A DNA stretch of 64,000 nucleotides from Pachyseris speciosa (GCA_016490735.1 JAEMWC010000625.1:318501-382500), one strand, 5' to 3'. Counted from the stretch's first letter, positions 10,100 through 20,299 are shown. The notes: a model not told the origin generated them from the letters alone. Numbers and translations are program-made.

Positions 10100-10657
10100 A
10101 TGGCGGTTCAAGTGGAAAACCTTCGTTCAGCAGCAAATAAGTTTTTTGCCGGCGCAAACAACACATCAGAAACACTGAGACAGCCGCCAGTGCCAGCACT
10201 CCACAGAAAGCGGGCACCAGTGCCGGCCCGTCGCAAGCAGTCGGCGCCACGTCGGAGGTGGAAAGAAATGAAGGAGGAGATCATGCGACTATACCCCCTA
10301 TTCAAGGAGGAAGAAATTAACCAGGTCTCCATTTCACTTCCCCCTGAATTGTCTTTGCTTCGGTGTTGGAAATGCACTGGTTGCAAGGAGAGAACATTTT
10401 GTTTGAGAACCGGTGCTCCCCTCCCTACACCCCTATCTCCCCCCGAGGAGGGAAACTTTATTCCAGTTCGCTACGTGGTCCCTGAAAACTTCAGTTCCTT
10501 TCGTTGTTTGAAATGCACCGGCTGCAACGATGACGACGTCTGTCTCAGAACCGGAGCCCCACCACCCTTTTGGGTTGACAGGGATGTTCCTTCCGCTCGG
10601 ATGTGGGATGAATGGTTTGGGGTTTGGGATGCAGGTGGAGTGGGTGATGTGGAGTAA
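10100..10657 (+). CDS. Polinton protein with two C-x2-C-TGC repeats
   Basis: An intact 185-codon gene; the ATG at 10,100 is chosen because it lines up with the polB start in the opposite terminal repeat. The first 22 residues (MAVQVENLRSAANKFFAGAN) resemble the polB N-terminus, as both lie in the inverted repeat. A basic proline-rich segment follows. Then come two copies of a module: RCWKCTGCKERTFCLRTGAP at about residues 90-109 and RCLKCTGCNDDDVCLRTGAP at about 134-153, each preceded by an acidic/aromatic stretch. Four cysteines per module suggest zinc binding. I do not recognise the family. The end overlaps the next frame. Confidence 0.7.
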   Translation: MAVQVENLRSAANKFFAGANNTSETLRQPPVPALHRKRAPVPARRKQSAPRRRWKEMKEEIMRLYPLFKEEEINQVSISLPPELSLLRCWKCTGCKERTFCLRTGAPLPTPLSPPEEGNFIPVRYVVPENFSSFRCLKCTGCNDDDVCLRTGAPPPFWVDRDVPSARMWDEWFGVWDAGGVGDVE

Positions 10658-10694
10658 CGACACCCCAATTAGAGAAAGGCATCTTTCAGGTAAG

Positions 10695-10874
10695 ATGGAG
10701 GAGATAGACATGCTGGAAGAGATGCTCTTTGAGATGTGGACATCAGGAATATCACCAGAGATGGCAGGAGCAGTAATGCTTACACTTGTAGCGGAGGAGG
10801 TTGTCCTTGAGGAAGTAGAAACAACCCCTTTCAAACCAGAAGTGGTTCACAACCTTACAGCGGCGGCAGCATAG
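10695..10874 (+). CDS. Small acidic Polinton protein
   Basis: A 59-codon frame, MEEIDMLEEMLFEMWTSG onward, rich in Glu, Met and Leu and probably helical, ending in a TAAAA-A-type alanine tail. The start at 10,695 is preferred over the in-frame upstream ATG at 10,530 because it follows an ATTAGAGAAAGG motif by 16 bp and sits in a GGTAAGATGG context shared with other genes of the element. Function unknown. Confidence 0.5.
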   Translation: MEEIDMLEEMLFEMWTSGISPEMAGAVMLTLVAEEVVLEEVETTPFKPEVVHNLTAAAA

Positions 10875-10939
10875 TTGTATTAGAGAAATGGGGGGATAGG
10901 GCGACGGCACCGACTGATCTGCTGCGTTACAATGTCAGA

Positions 10940-11203
10940 ATGGCCTTGATCGAAGAGATAAACAAGTGGTTGGGGAGAAAGAAAAACGTGGATTCCCCCC
11001 ACAGAATTTCAATGCGCCATGTGCGCGATTTGTTAAGGCAGGATGTGGCGCCCTGGCAGTACATCAGGAAAACGAGGGACAACCATTTTATTGACGAATG
11101 TGCCCTTTGTTGTTGGATGGTAGCTCATTCTCTTTCCGAAGATGAAAAAGAGTTTATGGATAAATGGCTGACTGACGAGGGGTTTGATGACACGGTCCAT
11201 TGA
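10940..11203 (+). CDS. Small Polinton protein with APWQYI motif, copy A
   Basis: An 87-codon intact frame beginning MALIEEINKWLGRKKN. The central part VRDLLRQDVAPWQYIRKTRD is matched in the next gene by VRWLLQNNEAPWQYINNTN, so the two are tandem paralogues. A CALCCW cluster follows. The stop overlaps the next start (ATGA, 11,200-11,203), a compact viral-style arrangement. An ATTAGAGAAATGG motif lies about 50 bp upstream. Not recognised beyond that. Confidence 0.6.
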   Translation: MALIEEINKWLGRKKNVDSPHRISMRHVRDLLRQDVAPWQYIRKTRDNHFIDECALCCWMVAHSLSEDEKEFMDKWLTDEGFDDTVH

Positions 11204-11571
11204 ACAAATGGGAGACAAGATTAATGGACGCCGAACGCTTCATTATATGTCGAAAGTTGGTTCTGAGAATTAACAGATGGCTTAACACTTTGGACAAACT
11301 CAACCTTCCCAAGGAGTATGAGCCAATGTTATTTGTTCGTTGGCTGTTGCAAAACAATGAAGCTCCCTGGCAATACATTAACAACACAAACGTTATACAC
11401 AATATTTGCTACGATGCACCAACTCCCATTCGAGTTGCGGGAGAAAATTTATCGCTACCATGTTCAAAACTAGCTGAAAGAAAGAGAGAAAATGGGCTGG
11501 CGTTGGGTTCACGAAGAACTTTTGGCTCCTCTTTTAAACTTCATTTTCCCAATGTGGTTTGCTTCTCATGA
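11200..11571 (+). CDS. Small Polinton protein with APWQYI motif, copy B
   Basis: A 123-codon frame starting inside the stop of copy A. The first 65 residues align with copy A (INRWLNT against INKWLGR, then the APWQYI block). The C-terminal half after about residue 70 is basic and looks less protein-like, so the original stop may have been lost by a frameshift there. No known domain. Confidence 0.55.
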   Translation: MNKWETRLMDAERFIICRKLVLRINRWLNTLDKLNLPKEYEPMLFVRWLLQNNEAPWQYINNTNVIHNICYDAPTPIRVAGENLSLPCSKLAERKRENGLALGSRRTFGSSFKLHFPNVVCFS

Positions 11572-11581
11572 CTATTAAACA

Positions 11582-11909
11582 ATGGCACCCAGAAGACAAA
11601 TGCATCTCTTGGAAAGAGTCAACCAACTCCCACCAGAGCTGAAGGAAAAAAATCCTTCAAGAAAAAATAAAAGCCCAAATTCAAGACAAAAAAGGGGCGG
11701 GTAGGGATGAAGTACACAGAGATCTCTTCTCTTTCTTCGAGGATGCACCTTTTTGTGAAATTGAAAATTGTTATACCTATGTCACATCCTGTGGAAAATG
11801 CTCCTCATGCAGGCTAAATGGTACTTGTTGGGCCTGTTGGTTGAAAAACAGGTACCACCAAGTATGTCTTCCGTATGAGGTGGAGGATATTAGAGAAAGA
11901 TGGAAATGA
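11582..11909 (+). pseudogene. Small cysteine-rich Polinton gene, frameshifted
   Basis: The gene opens at an ATG at 11,582 (MAPRRQMHLLERVNQLPPEL) and hits a stop after about 40 codons. The next frame takes over after a run of seven A at 11,646-11,652 and runs to TGA at 11,907. That second part has a dense cysteine cluster (SCGKCSSCRLNGTCWACW), likely zinc-binding. Total length is one base off a multiple of three, so a single slip in the A run explains the break. Its last codons overlap the next ATG and contain an ATTAGAGAAAG motif. Confidence 0.55.
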
Positions 11910-12046
11910 ATGACCTGTACCCATGGTTGCCACATTTCTGCTCGCAATGTGTTGGTGGGCAATGTGTTGGTGGGCAATCGCAATCAAAATACAAGGATGG
12001 CCAAAAACTTTGGAAAGAGTGGTCGCTGACGAATTTCAGCGAGTCG
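11906..12046 (+). CDS. Very small Polinton ORF, uncertain
   Basis: Starts at ATG overlapping the preceding stop (ATGA) and reads MNDLYPWLPHFCSQC, followed by a 15-bp tandem duplication (TGTGTTGGTGGGCAA twice). It stops just before the LINE insertion. Alternative frames on both strands stay open across the same place, including a minus-strand one continuing beyond the LINE, so which is real is unclear. Confidence 0.3.
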
Positions 12047-12289
12047 TGAAAGAACTCAAGAATGACGGTTTGGGGACTGGGTCGGTATGGCGAATGAATA
12101 AGACGTGAAATCTGTTGCTCCGAATGTGGTGTTTCGTATTTCCCTATTTCGCTTGATGTCAACGAAAAGAAAAACCCGATCTCAGTCATCTAGCGTTTCT
12201 ACATCTTCTATATCTTCACCGGAGGAAAAAAGTGTCGTGAAGCTTCTGTAGGCAGCGAGGAACGAGACGAAGTCTTCCAAGCTTTAAAC

Positions 12290-13063
12290 ATGGCGGAGGA
12301 TTTAGGGAGTAAAATTGAAGAAGTGTTAATGAGACTCAAGAAGTTGGATAATATTGAGCACCGATTAATGGAACTTTCATCGACGCTATCAAACATTGAG
12401 GAAACGATAAGCCGATTGGACAGTGACGTGAGCACGTTAAAGGCAAAGAACACCAATCTAGAGAAGACGGTGTACGTATTGAAAGAAGGTGTGAACCTCG
12501 GTGAGGAAGACATTTCTGTTCTAAAGACTGACATGAAGAAAAATGAATTTGAAATTGAAGAGCTTAGAAAACAAATCCTTTACATGGAGGCATACTCTCG
12601 AAGGGAGAATGCCAAATTTATCGGGGTTCCTGAGGAGCTCATCAGCTCTGAAGTCGGCATGGAGCAAGACCGTCCCTCACAGAAGACCGAAAACACCAAG
12701 GAGGTTATCTATAAGTTTATGGAAGAACATCTCCAAATTGAGCATGCAAGTGACAGAATTGAATTCCAAAGGATCCATAGACTGGGTAAACCAGTTTCTG
12801 GAAAATCGCGTCCCATTATAGCAAGGTTTTTGCGGTACAAAGACAAAGTGCTAGTAATGGAACAAGCTCGTAAATTATTGAAAGGCAAGGAATTTTCTAT
12901 GTTTGATGACATACCGAAGGAACTCTATGATTCTAGGAAGAAACAGATAAAGAAATTGAAAGAAGCTAGGAGAAATGGTCTCAATGCGTATTTCAGCAAA
13001 GCCCATCCCGACAACCTTTTTGTTGAAGGACGATATGTTGCCCCCGATGAGCCATTTAGTTAG
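12290..13063 (+). CDS. LINE ORF1: L1-type RNA-binding protein
   Basis: A 257-residue open frame. Residues about 5-105 form a heptad-rich coiled coil (trimerisation in L1 ORF1p). MEAYSRRENAKFIGVPE at about 98-115 marks the start of the RRM-like domain. RIHRLGKPVSGKSRPIIARF and the following basic helix form the C-terminal domain (Transposase_22 type). It binds LINE RNA to build the retrotransposition particle. The original start was probably upstream at 12,156 (MSTKRKTRSQSSS, a Ser-rich tail). One frameshift near the A6 run at about 12,228 now separates that leader from the frame, so this ATG is a downstream one. Confidence 0.85.
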   Translation: MAEDLGSKIEEVLMRLKKLDNIEHRLMELSSTLSNIEETISRLDSDVSTLKAKNTNLEKTVYVLKEGVNLGEEDISVLKTDMKKNEFEIEELRKQILYMEAYSRRENAKFIGVPEELISSEVGMEQDRPSQKTENTKEVIYKFMEEHLQIEHASDRIEFQRIHRLGKPVSGKSRPIIARFLRYKDKVLVMEQARKLLKGKEFSMFDDIPKELYDSRKKQIKKLKEARRNGLNAYFSKAHPDNLFVEGRYVAPDEPFS

Positions 13064-13524
13064 TTTTTTTGTTGTTGCTGTTTTTTCTTTTCTTTGCTGT
13101 TTAACGTTTTTAGAAAAGTGGAAAATTTGCATAATTTTCAAGCTTAATAATTGTAATCTGCTTCTGTGCTTTTTTTGTCACCTCCTTCTACTCCTCCGCC
13201 ACCTTTCGCACTATTACGTGACAAGTTGTTAGAGTAATGAAGCATTGTTTGTATCAAATATCACTGCTTTCGGAGCACTTCATTTATGCACGTCTAAGCA
13301 ACGGATATTGAAGGGGCTCTCACAAACACCTTTCGGAGCGCTCTCAGGGGTAAGTAAGCAGTCTGTTTGTCTTTCTATATGTTATGTCTTAATGGCTATT
13401 GTATGTTCTGTTTTGCTTATGTTACACTTTTTCTCACCCCGGATTTTATACTGCTTTTGTCTAAAACCCGATGAGGAAAACCTTCAAAATTACTTATGCT
13501 ATTTAGGCTTAAATTTCTAAAGTT

Positions 13525-16500
13525 ATGAGTGAAAACCTGATAATATGCTCCCTAAACGTTAGGGGCTTAGCAAATGTCTGGAAGAGAAGAGAGACCTTTC
13601 GATGGCTTAGATTGAAAAAATATTCTATATATTTCCTGCAGGAGGTTCATAGCACTATAGATGTCGAGGCGTGTTGGTTAGCTGAATGGGGCTACTCTGC
13701 GATCTTTAGCAGTTTCTCCAGTGCAAGCGCTGGAGTTTGTGTATTATTTAACAACAACTTTGTTTTTAAAATCTTAAGACAGTTCTCTGACCCAGCGGGA
13801 AGATTTATTATAGTTGATATTGAGACCGAAGACCGTGTTCTCACTTTAGTAAATATTTATGCGCCGAACCAGGATACCCCAAACTTTTTTAGAGATGTTG
13901 CTGATCATCTCTGTTCCTTCGAGTGCGAAGAAATATGCTTGGGAGGAGATTTTAACCTGGTATTAGATGTAACCAAGGATAAGAAAGGTGGAAATCCAGT
14001 GACTCACTTCAAATCGGTCATGGAGGTAAAACGCATGATGGCTGAACTTGATTTGACCGACATATGGCGTGATCTCCACCCCGATTCTTACGCAGTTACA
14101 TGGAGAAGAAGAAGGCCGGACATTTGTTGTCGATTAGATTTTTTTTTAATAAGTTCTGGTTTAAGCACAATTTGCATTCAAGCCGATGTCCTCCCTGGCT
14201 ATAGAACTGATCACTCCCTAATAACAATCGAACTCGATAATAAAACAAATCCTAGAGGGCCAGGGTTTTGGAAGCAAAATAATTCGTTTTTACTTGAAAG
14301 CGAGTATGTGAGCTTGATAAGAGAAACGATATCGGAAGTCGTAAATGAATATGCAAATAACGATGATGTGGATGCTGTACTTTTGTGGGATACAATGAAG
14401 ATGAAAATTAGAGCAAAGTCACTGGAGTACGCAAAGTCGAAGAAAAGGAAAGACAATTTTGACGAACAACTTCTCGAGTCAGATATCAGGTCTCTTAGTG
14501 AAAGGTTGGAACAAAAGGACTTATCTGACGGCAAAAGAATGATAATTTTGAACCAAGTTGAGGTTAAGACGGTAAGAAGAGATAAAATTTGCCAACACAA
14601 AACTCGAGGCTCAATAATAAGATCCAAAACGCGTTGGTACAATGAAGGTGAGAAAAATACCAAATATTTCTTAGGTTTAGAAAAAAGACATCACAACAAC
14701 AAAACCATCAAAATACTTCGATTGGCAGATGGTAGCCTTATTAGCACTGATTGTGAGATCCTAGAGGAAGCACAAAGATTTTATCGTAGCCTTTATTCAT
14801 CCTGTATTGCTTCTCAGGTAAATGAGTATGACGATCTTTTCTTTTCGGCGGGAGAAAACATTAAGGTAGCCGAACATGAACAGGGTGAATGTGAGGGTCC
14901 CTCGACTGAATCTGAGTGTTTTGCAAGCCTAAAAACAATGACGTCTAATAAAAGCCCAGGCAGTGATGGGCTACCTGTTGAGTTCTACAAAGTGTTTTGG
15001 AAGGATATTTCACAGTACCTCCTAAAAGCACTGAATGTCTCGTATGCCAAAGGCTGTTTATCTGTTACGCAAAGAAGAGGTCTAATATCATTGATCCCGA
15101 AAAAGAACAAAGATGCTAAATTGTTAAAGAACTGGAGACCAATAACACTTTTAAACTGCGATTATAAAATCGCATCAAAGGCTGTTGCAAATAGATTAAA
15201 GAAATTTCTACCGACACTTATTAATCACGATCAAACGGGCTTTCAAAAAAATAGGTTTATTGGGGAGAATATCAGGTTAATCGACAGTATAATAAATTAC
15301 GCGAAGGAAAAAAATGTACCCGGCCTGTTACTCTTTGTCGATTTTGAAAAAGCCTTTGATTCCCTGGAATGGAACTTCATTGAGAAAACCTTGGCGCATT
15401 TTAATTTTGGACCGTCTCTAAGAGCCTGGATAAGGCTTTTCTACACCGATATAACTAGCTGTGTACAAAATAATGGCTGGTCTTCTGACTTCTTCTATTT
15501 GAATCGCGGTGTTAGACAGGGATGCCCTTTGTCGCCATACTTGTTTCTGTTGTGTGCTGAGGTACTAGGAAATACTGTCCGAAATGATAAACAGATAAAA
15601 GGTATTAAAGTAATTAATTCAGAGTGCAAAATTAGTCAGTATGCTGATGATACTACAATGATTTTAGATGGATCAAAAGCGTCTTTTTTGCGGTCCATTT
15701 TTCTTTTAGATTCCTTCGCTTTAGTCTCTGGTCTACGTGCAAATTATGAAAAAACGGAATGTCTTTGGATTGGATCACGAAGTTCTTCTACAGATATTTA
15801 TTCATCAGGAAAACCAATTCAACTGGCGGATAAAAACGTTTTCGCTCTTGGAACTTGGTTTTCGACTGTTAATGAGCTCAAGCAGGCCAATTGTGCTGAC
15901 AGACTTGAAAAAATGAAAAACATTTTAAACAGCTGGTCAGCGAGGAGATTAACTTTACTGGGTAAAATTACAATTATAAAAAGTTTAGCGGTATCACAAA
16001 TCGTCTACGTATTATCTTCTCTCCCAACTCCCAGAGGTTTGCTGAAGGAAATCAATTCTCTGCTTTACGAGTTTCGGTGGGATGGTAAAGGTGATAAGAT
16101 TAAGAGGACTCAAATCATAAATAAGTATGATGAAGGCGGCTTGAAAATGGTGGACATTGACAGCTTTAGTAAAGCCCTTAAAATAAAATGGGTAGTAAAT
16201 TATCTCAATGACGATAGTCATGGTAAATGGAAGCTGTTTTTTGAATATTACTTGCAAAAACATGGCGGTAAGATGCTTTTCCAGTGTAATTTGAAAATTG
16301 AGGACGTACCTTTGCTTAAACTGCAGAATGCCTTCCTAGAGGAAATTGTGCAAATTTGGACGAATATCAATTATACCAACGAGGAGCAGGACTTCGGTAA
16401 TTCATGCATTTGGTACAATTCGCTGATAAGGATTGGCCACCGCCCCTTCTTCTACCAATCATGATTTAATGCAGGGTTAAAGTTGATTAAGGATTTAATG

Positions 16501-17258
16501 GATACTGATGGTACTTTCCTAAAATATAATGCCTTCCTATCTAAATATAGAATTAAGACCAATTTTCTCAGCTATCATGCTGTTTTATCAGCTTTAAGAA
16601 GTTACAAAGAGACCTTTTCTCCACATCTTAACTGGAGAAAAAAGTAGAAGAGCCAAAACTCTCAGTTCCAGATATGAAATGTAAGAAAATCTACAACATG
16701 CTTATTCAAAAGAAGGTTTCCCCACCAACACGAAGCCAAATAAAATGGTTAGCTGAAGATGCTCTACTGGATTCGTTCCCTGTTAACTGGAAGCAAACCT
16801 ATTCCTTGCCCTTTTTATGTACAAAAGAAACAGAACTTAGGGTTTTTCAATTCAAGTTTCTCCAACGGAGAATCGCAACTAACGACTTTCTTTACAGAAT
16901 TGGGATCGTCCCGACTAAACTCTGCACGTTTTGCGGAGAAGCCCCAGCCAACTCTTTTGGAAAGAGGTCCTGGCATGGATAAAAGACAAGTTTTTTCAGT
17001 CTGAGGGTCACTCTCTTTTCCTGCCTCGGTTTTGTGAGTGAATCTCCTGACCCACTGGTTCAACATCTTCTTCTTATTGCTCGACACTATATATATACTT
17101 GTAAACTTAAAAATACGACTCCAGCGCTGACGGTTTTTATAGAACTAGTTATAAACAGCGCCCGAATAGAGAAAAGGTTTGCTTTTGAGACAAATGCCCT
17201 CGTTATATTTGAAACGAAATGGTCTCGGTTGGGTTCCTTCCTCTTTTCCAGACTGTAG
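13525..17258 (+). pseudogene. LINE ORF2: endonuclease and reverse transcriptase, C-terminus broken
   Basis: The first 979 codons are open. The endonuclease domain (residues 1-235) has SLNVRGL, QEVHS with the catalytic Glu, GGDFNLVLD and TDHSL. The reverse transcriptase shows SPGSDGLPVEFYK, FVDFEKAFDSLEW near 605, and YADDTTMILD near 706 with the catalytic Asp pair. At 16,462 a TGA stands where the sister copy has TGG. Downstream, a 4-base deletion near 16,632 and a 37-base deletion near 16,948 relative to the sister copy shift the frame. The intact protein would be about 1,260 residues. Catalytic domains remain open, but the C-terminal zinc-finger region (CTFCGEAP) is disconnected. Confidence 0.85.
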
Positions 17259-17597
17259 TTTGCAATCTCTTTTGGAGGTTTAGATGTGGAAAAAAGCAGT
17301 ATCTGGGAGGGGGAGTGTAACATGGGTAAGTAATGCAGTAAAGTGTCAAATGAGTTATAGTATGTAATATAAGTAATTGTTTTTAAATGTAAGTAGTATG
17401 CACCTGTGTCAAAGTAAGATGCCTTCCTGTACTTTACTGTGAACATGTGAACATTGTAGTATAATTTATGTAAAAGTATCTAGTCTTTCCGTAGTAATGT
17501 AAGTTATAAGTGAAACGAAATAAATAAAGAGTAAAAAAAAAAAAAAAGGTAATTCTCAGGTAAAAAAAAAAAAAAAAAAAAAAAGAATGACGGTTTG

Positions 17598-18064
17598 ATA
17601 CCCCCAAACCAAGTTTCTCTTTCGTATTATCGCGTTTCGGGCAAACGCGTGGCCCCACTGTCTCTTGTTCCATGGAATCACGTCAAGCGATTTGACCATT
17701 TTTCGGTCAGCAACATGCTTGCATTTTTTTTTTCGTTCTCGCCGTACTTCTTTGCGCGAAAACCACAACTGCTGTAATCCACATCATGTTGGGTTGTTGA
17801 AATACTTCAAGAATCTCCCCCGTCTCAGGATCAAAGCTTAGCCGTTCCATAGTAGTTGCGCAGGGTTTTCTTCAGAACATCTGCGAAACCATGGTGTTGG
17901 GGATTGGCCTTTCCGAAAGCTTTCAAAAACCTTTTCTCAGTTGCAAACTTTGGCACCAACACACTTTACAAAACAAAACGACGATCGAACAAATTTCCAA
18001 TACCAGCTCCATAACCCTTCCATTTTATCCACGAGCCGTAGCTGCGGGTACCTCCTTGTCTTTT
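17598..18064 (-). pseudogene. Polinton small minus-strand genes, frameshifted
   Basis: Two protein-like stretches on the minus strand. One runs about 18,050-17,831 and includes KFATEKRFLKAFGKANPQHH and ends GTAKL-stop. The next starts at ATG 17,850 (MERLSFDPETGEILEVF), overlapping that stop, and passes by a frame change into a basic stretch (RKEVRRERKKKCKHVADRK) that runs into the LINE insertion. They continue the minus-strand block of small virion-type genes. A plus-strand frame (17,595-17,777) lies in the same place and may be a shadow. I recognise no family. Confidence 0.4.
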
Positions 18065-18573
18065 TTAGTCCGCGTATTGGTGCTTGTATTCAGCCACCAT
18101 AGCCCGTCCCTCCTTTTCTGAAACTTCGGGTCCTTTGGAAAGCTTGGGGTTGGAAACAACATCCCACAACTTTTTGAAATCAACAAAGGGGAAAGGAACA
18201 GGAAGCCCGCGCCCATCCAGGCCTGGTCTGTCAGTTTTGTAGCGGATGTTGGGCCGAATCTTCGTGGAAAGTTGGTTCAAGGCTTCGCTCCCAGCCTTTC
18301 GAAACATGGGCTTACCCTTCTTCACAGCCCAATCGATCGCCTTTCGTTGAAGCTCGGGATTCCTCATCGCTTCCGATGCATGGTATCGTCCCATTTCCAC
18401 TCCCCTTTTTGCGAGATACGGAACCCCATGGTGAAGAAACAAATCCATCGCCGTTCCAGCAATATCCGTGCCAATTCCTTTGCCCTCTGCCGGAGAGGGC
18501 CCCGCTAGTTTCTCGACTTCGGTGAAAAACGTGATTTTGTGATTCCACAAACAGCACACTTAGCTTTCCACAT
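18065..18573 (-). pseudogene. Polinton small virion-type gene, one frameshift
   Basis: Starts at ATG 18,573, overlapping the end of the upstream gene by about 14 bp, and reads MWKAKCAVCGITK with a CxxC. A frame change near 18,530 leads into a long clean stretch of about 155 residues including AGTAMDLFLHHGVPYLAKRG and PELQRKAIDWAVKKGKPMFR. Gene order, size and charge resemble the small internal or membrane-active virion proteins of adenovirus-like elements. That function is an inference from context, not from a motif. Confidence 0.5.
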
Positions 18574-18992
18574 TTTGTGTCAAACGGTAAAGCTTCACTT
18601 CCCTTGGTCCATACCCCTTCCCGAAAATCTTCTTTAAAGCTTTGTCTGTAGCGAAACTTAGTCCCGCAGTTGCCAAAGCTTTGGCGGCGGAGTTTGCTGC
18701 TGGTACAAGCACCGGCCGAGCCAGACTGAACACCGTTGAAAAAAGATTGCCGCCGCTCTGTGTGAGTTTGGTGATTTGTGTTTTGGTTATCGTGATGTCC
18801 GCAGCGCTTCTCGCTGGCTGCCTTCTTCGCGTGATTGATTTGGGTGGTAGTCAAAAGAAGAGTATCGCCGCGCCCGATTTGTCCGGGTTTGACTCGCAGA
18901 GTCACGGCCGTTCGCGAGGCAACAGCCTTTCGCAGGCTTTAATTCTGGCCATCTGTCAAGGCAATCTGTAACGGACGGTGCTTCGTTGCCAT
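18560..18992 (-). pseudogene. Polinton PX-like small basic protein, frameshifted
   Basis: ATG at 18,992 sits directly behind a TATA-like box (GGTATAAGATGG). The first 16 codons (MATKHRPLQIALTDGQ) meet a stop. Protein-like sequence resumes in other frames: VTLRVKPGQIGRGDTLLLTT, then a hydrophobic stretch around FSLARPVLVPAANSAAKALA, then FGKGYG. The pattern (basic N-terminus, long apolar helix, glycine-rich turn) matches small capsid-associated proteins common in cnidarian Polintons, comparable to adenovirus core or membrane-lytic peptides. At least two indels. It lies between the capsid gene and the next small gene. Confidence 0.5.
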
Positions 18993-19020
18993 CTTATACC
19001 AAAGAAAAGAATTTTCTGTC

Positions 19021-20248
19021 TCAAGCCACAACCAACTCGTTTCCAACCGTCTTGATCACAACATCTTCCTCGTTCAAGATGGCTGCGAAAATGATGAAAT
19101 CTTGAGCGTTGGCAGCTTCATTCAACGTCCACTTCAGAACCATTTTCTTCGCATTACCCGTCATACTTTCTTTAGCCGCGCGGAGGTAGAAGTAAATGAT
19201 GTGGTAAAGAAAAGAATGGTTGCTTGGGTTAATTTGGGTTCCTGAGTTGGGGTCGTTCTTCCTGTAACGAAATTCGATCAGATCGTGGCGGATACGTATC
19301 AGATCTTCACCCTCGTAGTCGAGATCGGGGTAGTGCGTTGAACCATACTGCAGTTGGCAAGAGCTCAATTTAGCTGAATTGTCTCCGTCGAGATTGAATG
19401 TGTCGAAGAAGTACGGGTTTTGGTCCAGGGCATTCTCTTTCCGCGACTGTTGGAAGAAGATAAGACGTGTTTTGCGTTTTTGATACCAGGGGAAATTTTC
19501 CAATGACCGCTCGCACTCAGAGGTCAGAGGTCAAGGTTTCTTGCAAGAAGTTTCACAAATTGTTTATTCATCATTTTTTCCCTTCCGGTGTGAGCTCCAG
19601 TTTCGGAATCCACAGGTGAAACTCCACAATTCGCCGCTCTGTGCCATCGTTTTGGTATATCATTTCAGCGTCGTTCTGCAACACAATTTCGAACTCAAGC
19701 TGCATCGGAGGGAGAAGTCTGTTCCAAAGCCCCTCGAAGAACGAAAAACGTCTGAAAGGAATTATGGTTTTTACCGTTCCGGCCCCCTTGAAAGTTTGTG
19801 TCGCTCCACAGTCCCTTTGTTGGCGGCGGCGGCGGGGTTTGTCACAGTCGCGGCAGCGGTCTCGAGATACCAAAATTCATCTTTCGCCACGCTAATCGCG
19901 TAGTCTTGGGAGTCCTCCAACAAGGTTTTGATGAACACCACTTTGTGAATACCATGTGCCTGGTACAGAGGCCTTCCTGCGGACTTCACCGTCGTTTTGT
20001 TGATAAGTGAGAAAGACTCGTTGACTGGCGCCGATTCTGTGTTGTTCGCAATGTTGACCCCATCAGCTATTACTCGACAGCAAAATAGGCGTTGAACCAA
20101 TCGTGGGTGACATCTCTGTTTCTTGAATAAAATTTATACCCCTTCTTGTTCTGGTACTGACCATTTCCTGGAACACGATCGGCGTCTCGAGATCGATGCG
20201 CTCATAGTCCACCTTTTCAAGATACTTTGGCGAACGAAACCAAGCCAT
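19021..20248 (-). pseudogene. Polinton capsid protein (probable major capsid), frameshifted
   Basis: Starts MAWFRSPKYLEKVDYERIDL at 20,248 and ends at 19,021 with VIKTVGNELVVA. Recognisable blocks: VNESFSLINKTTVKSAGR, FSFFEGLWNRLLPPMQLEFE (around 19,700), NPYFFDTFNLDGDNSAKLSS, and FRYRKNDPNSGTQINPSNHS. Frame changes lie near 20,085, 19,800 and 19,540, the last probably with a deletion. The blocks are those of the jelly-roll capsid protein of animal Polintons, the structural basis for proposing that Polintons can form virions. Whether it is the double-jelly-roll major capsid is likely but not proven here. A TATAGTG box lies about 15 bp before the start. Confidence 0.6.
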
Positions 20249-20299
20249 GTTTCGTGCACACTATACAAACGAAAATAATTTCAAAGGCGATTAGCCAAA

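Larger units (their letters stand above)
12073..17582 (+). mobile_element. L1/Tx1-type LINE, nearly full length
   Basis: Flanked by a perfect 15-bp target duplication, AAGAATGACGGTTTG, at 12,058-12,072 and 17,583-17,597. It has a short 5' leader, two open reading frames, a 3' untranslated region with an AATAAATAAAG signal, and an A-rich tail (17,534-17,582) interrupted by a GGTAATTCTCAGGT segment. The order ORF1 (coiled coil, RNA binding) then ORF2 (endonuclease plus reverse transcriptase) is that of the L1 superfamily. It inserted into the Polinton where its left and right gene sets converge. A truncated sister copy lies at 49,849-51,129. Confidence 0.9.

Noticed and set aside
11923..12108. 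Tryptophan/alanine-rich plus-strand ORF as a membrane protein
   Set aside because: Its hydrophobic start comes from a 15-bp tandem duplication read out of frame; the overlapping frame that begins at the ATGA overlap is more likely.
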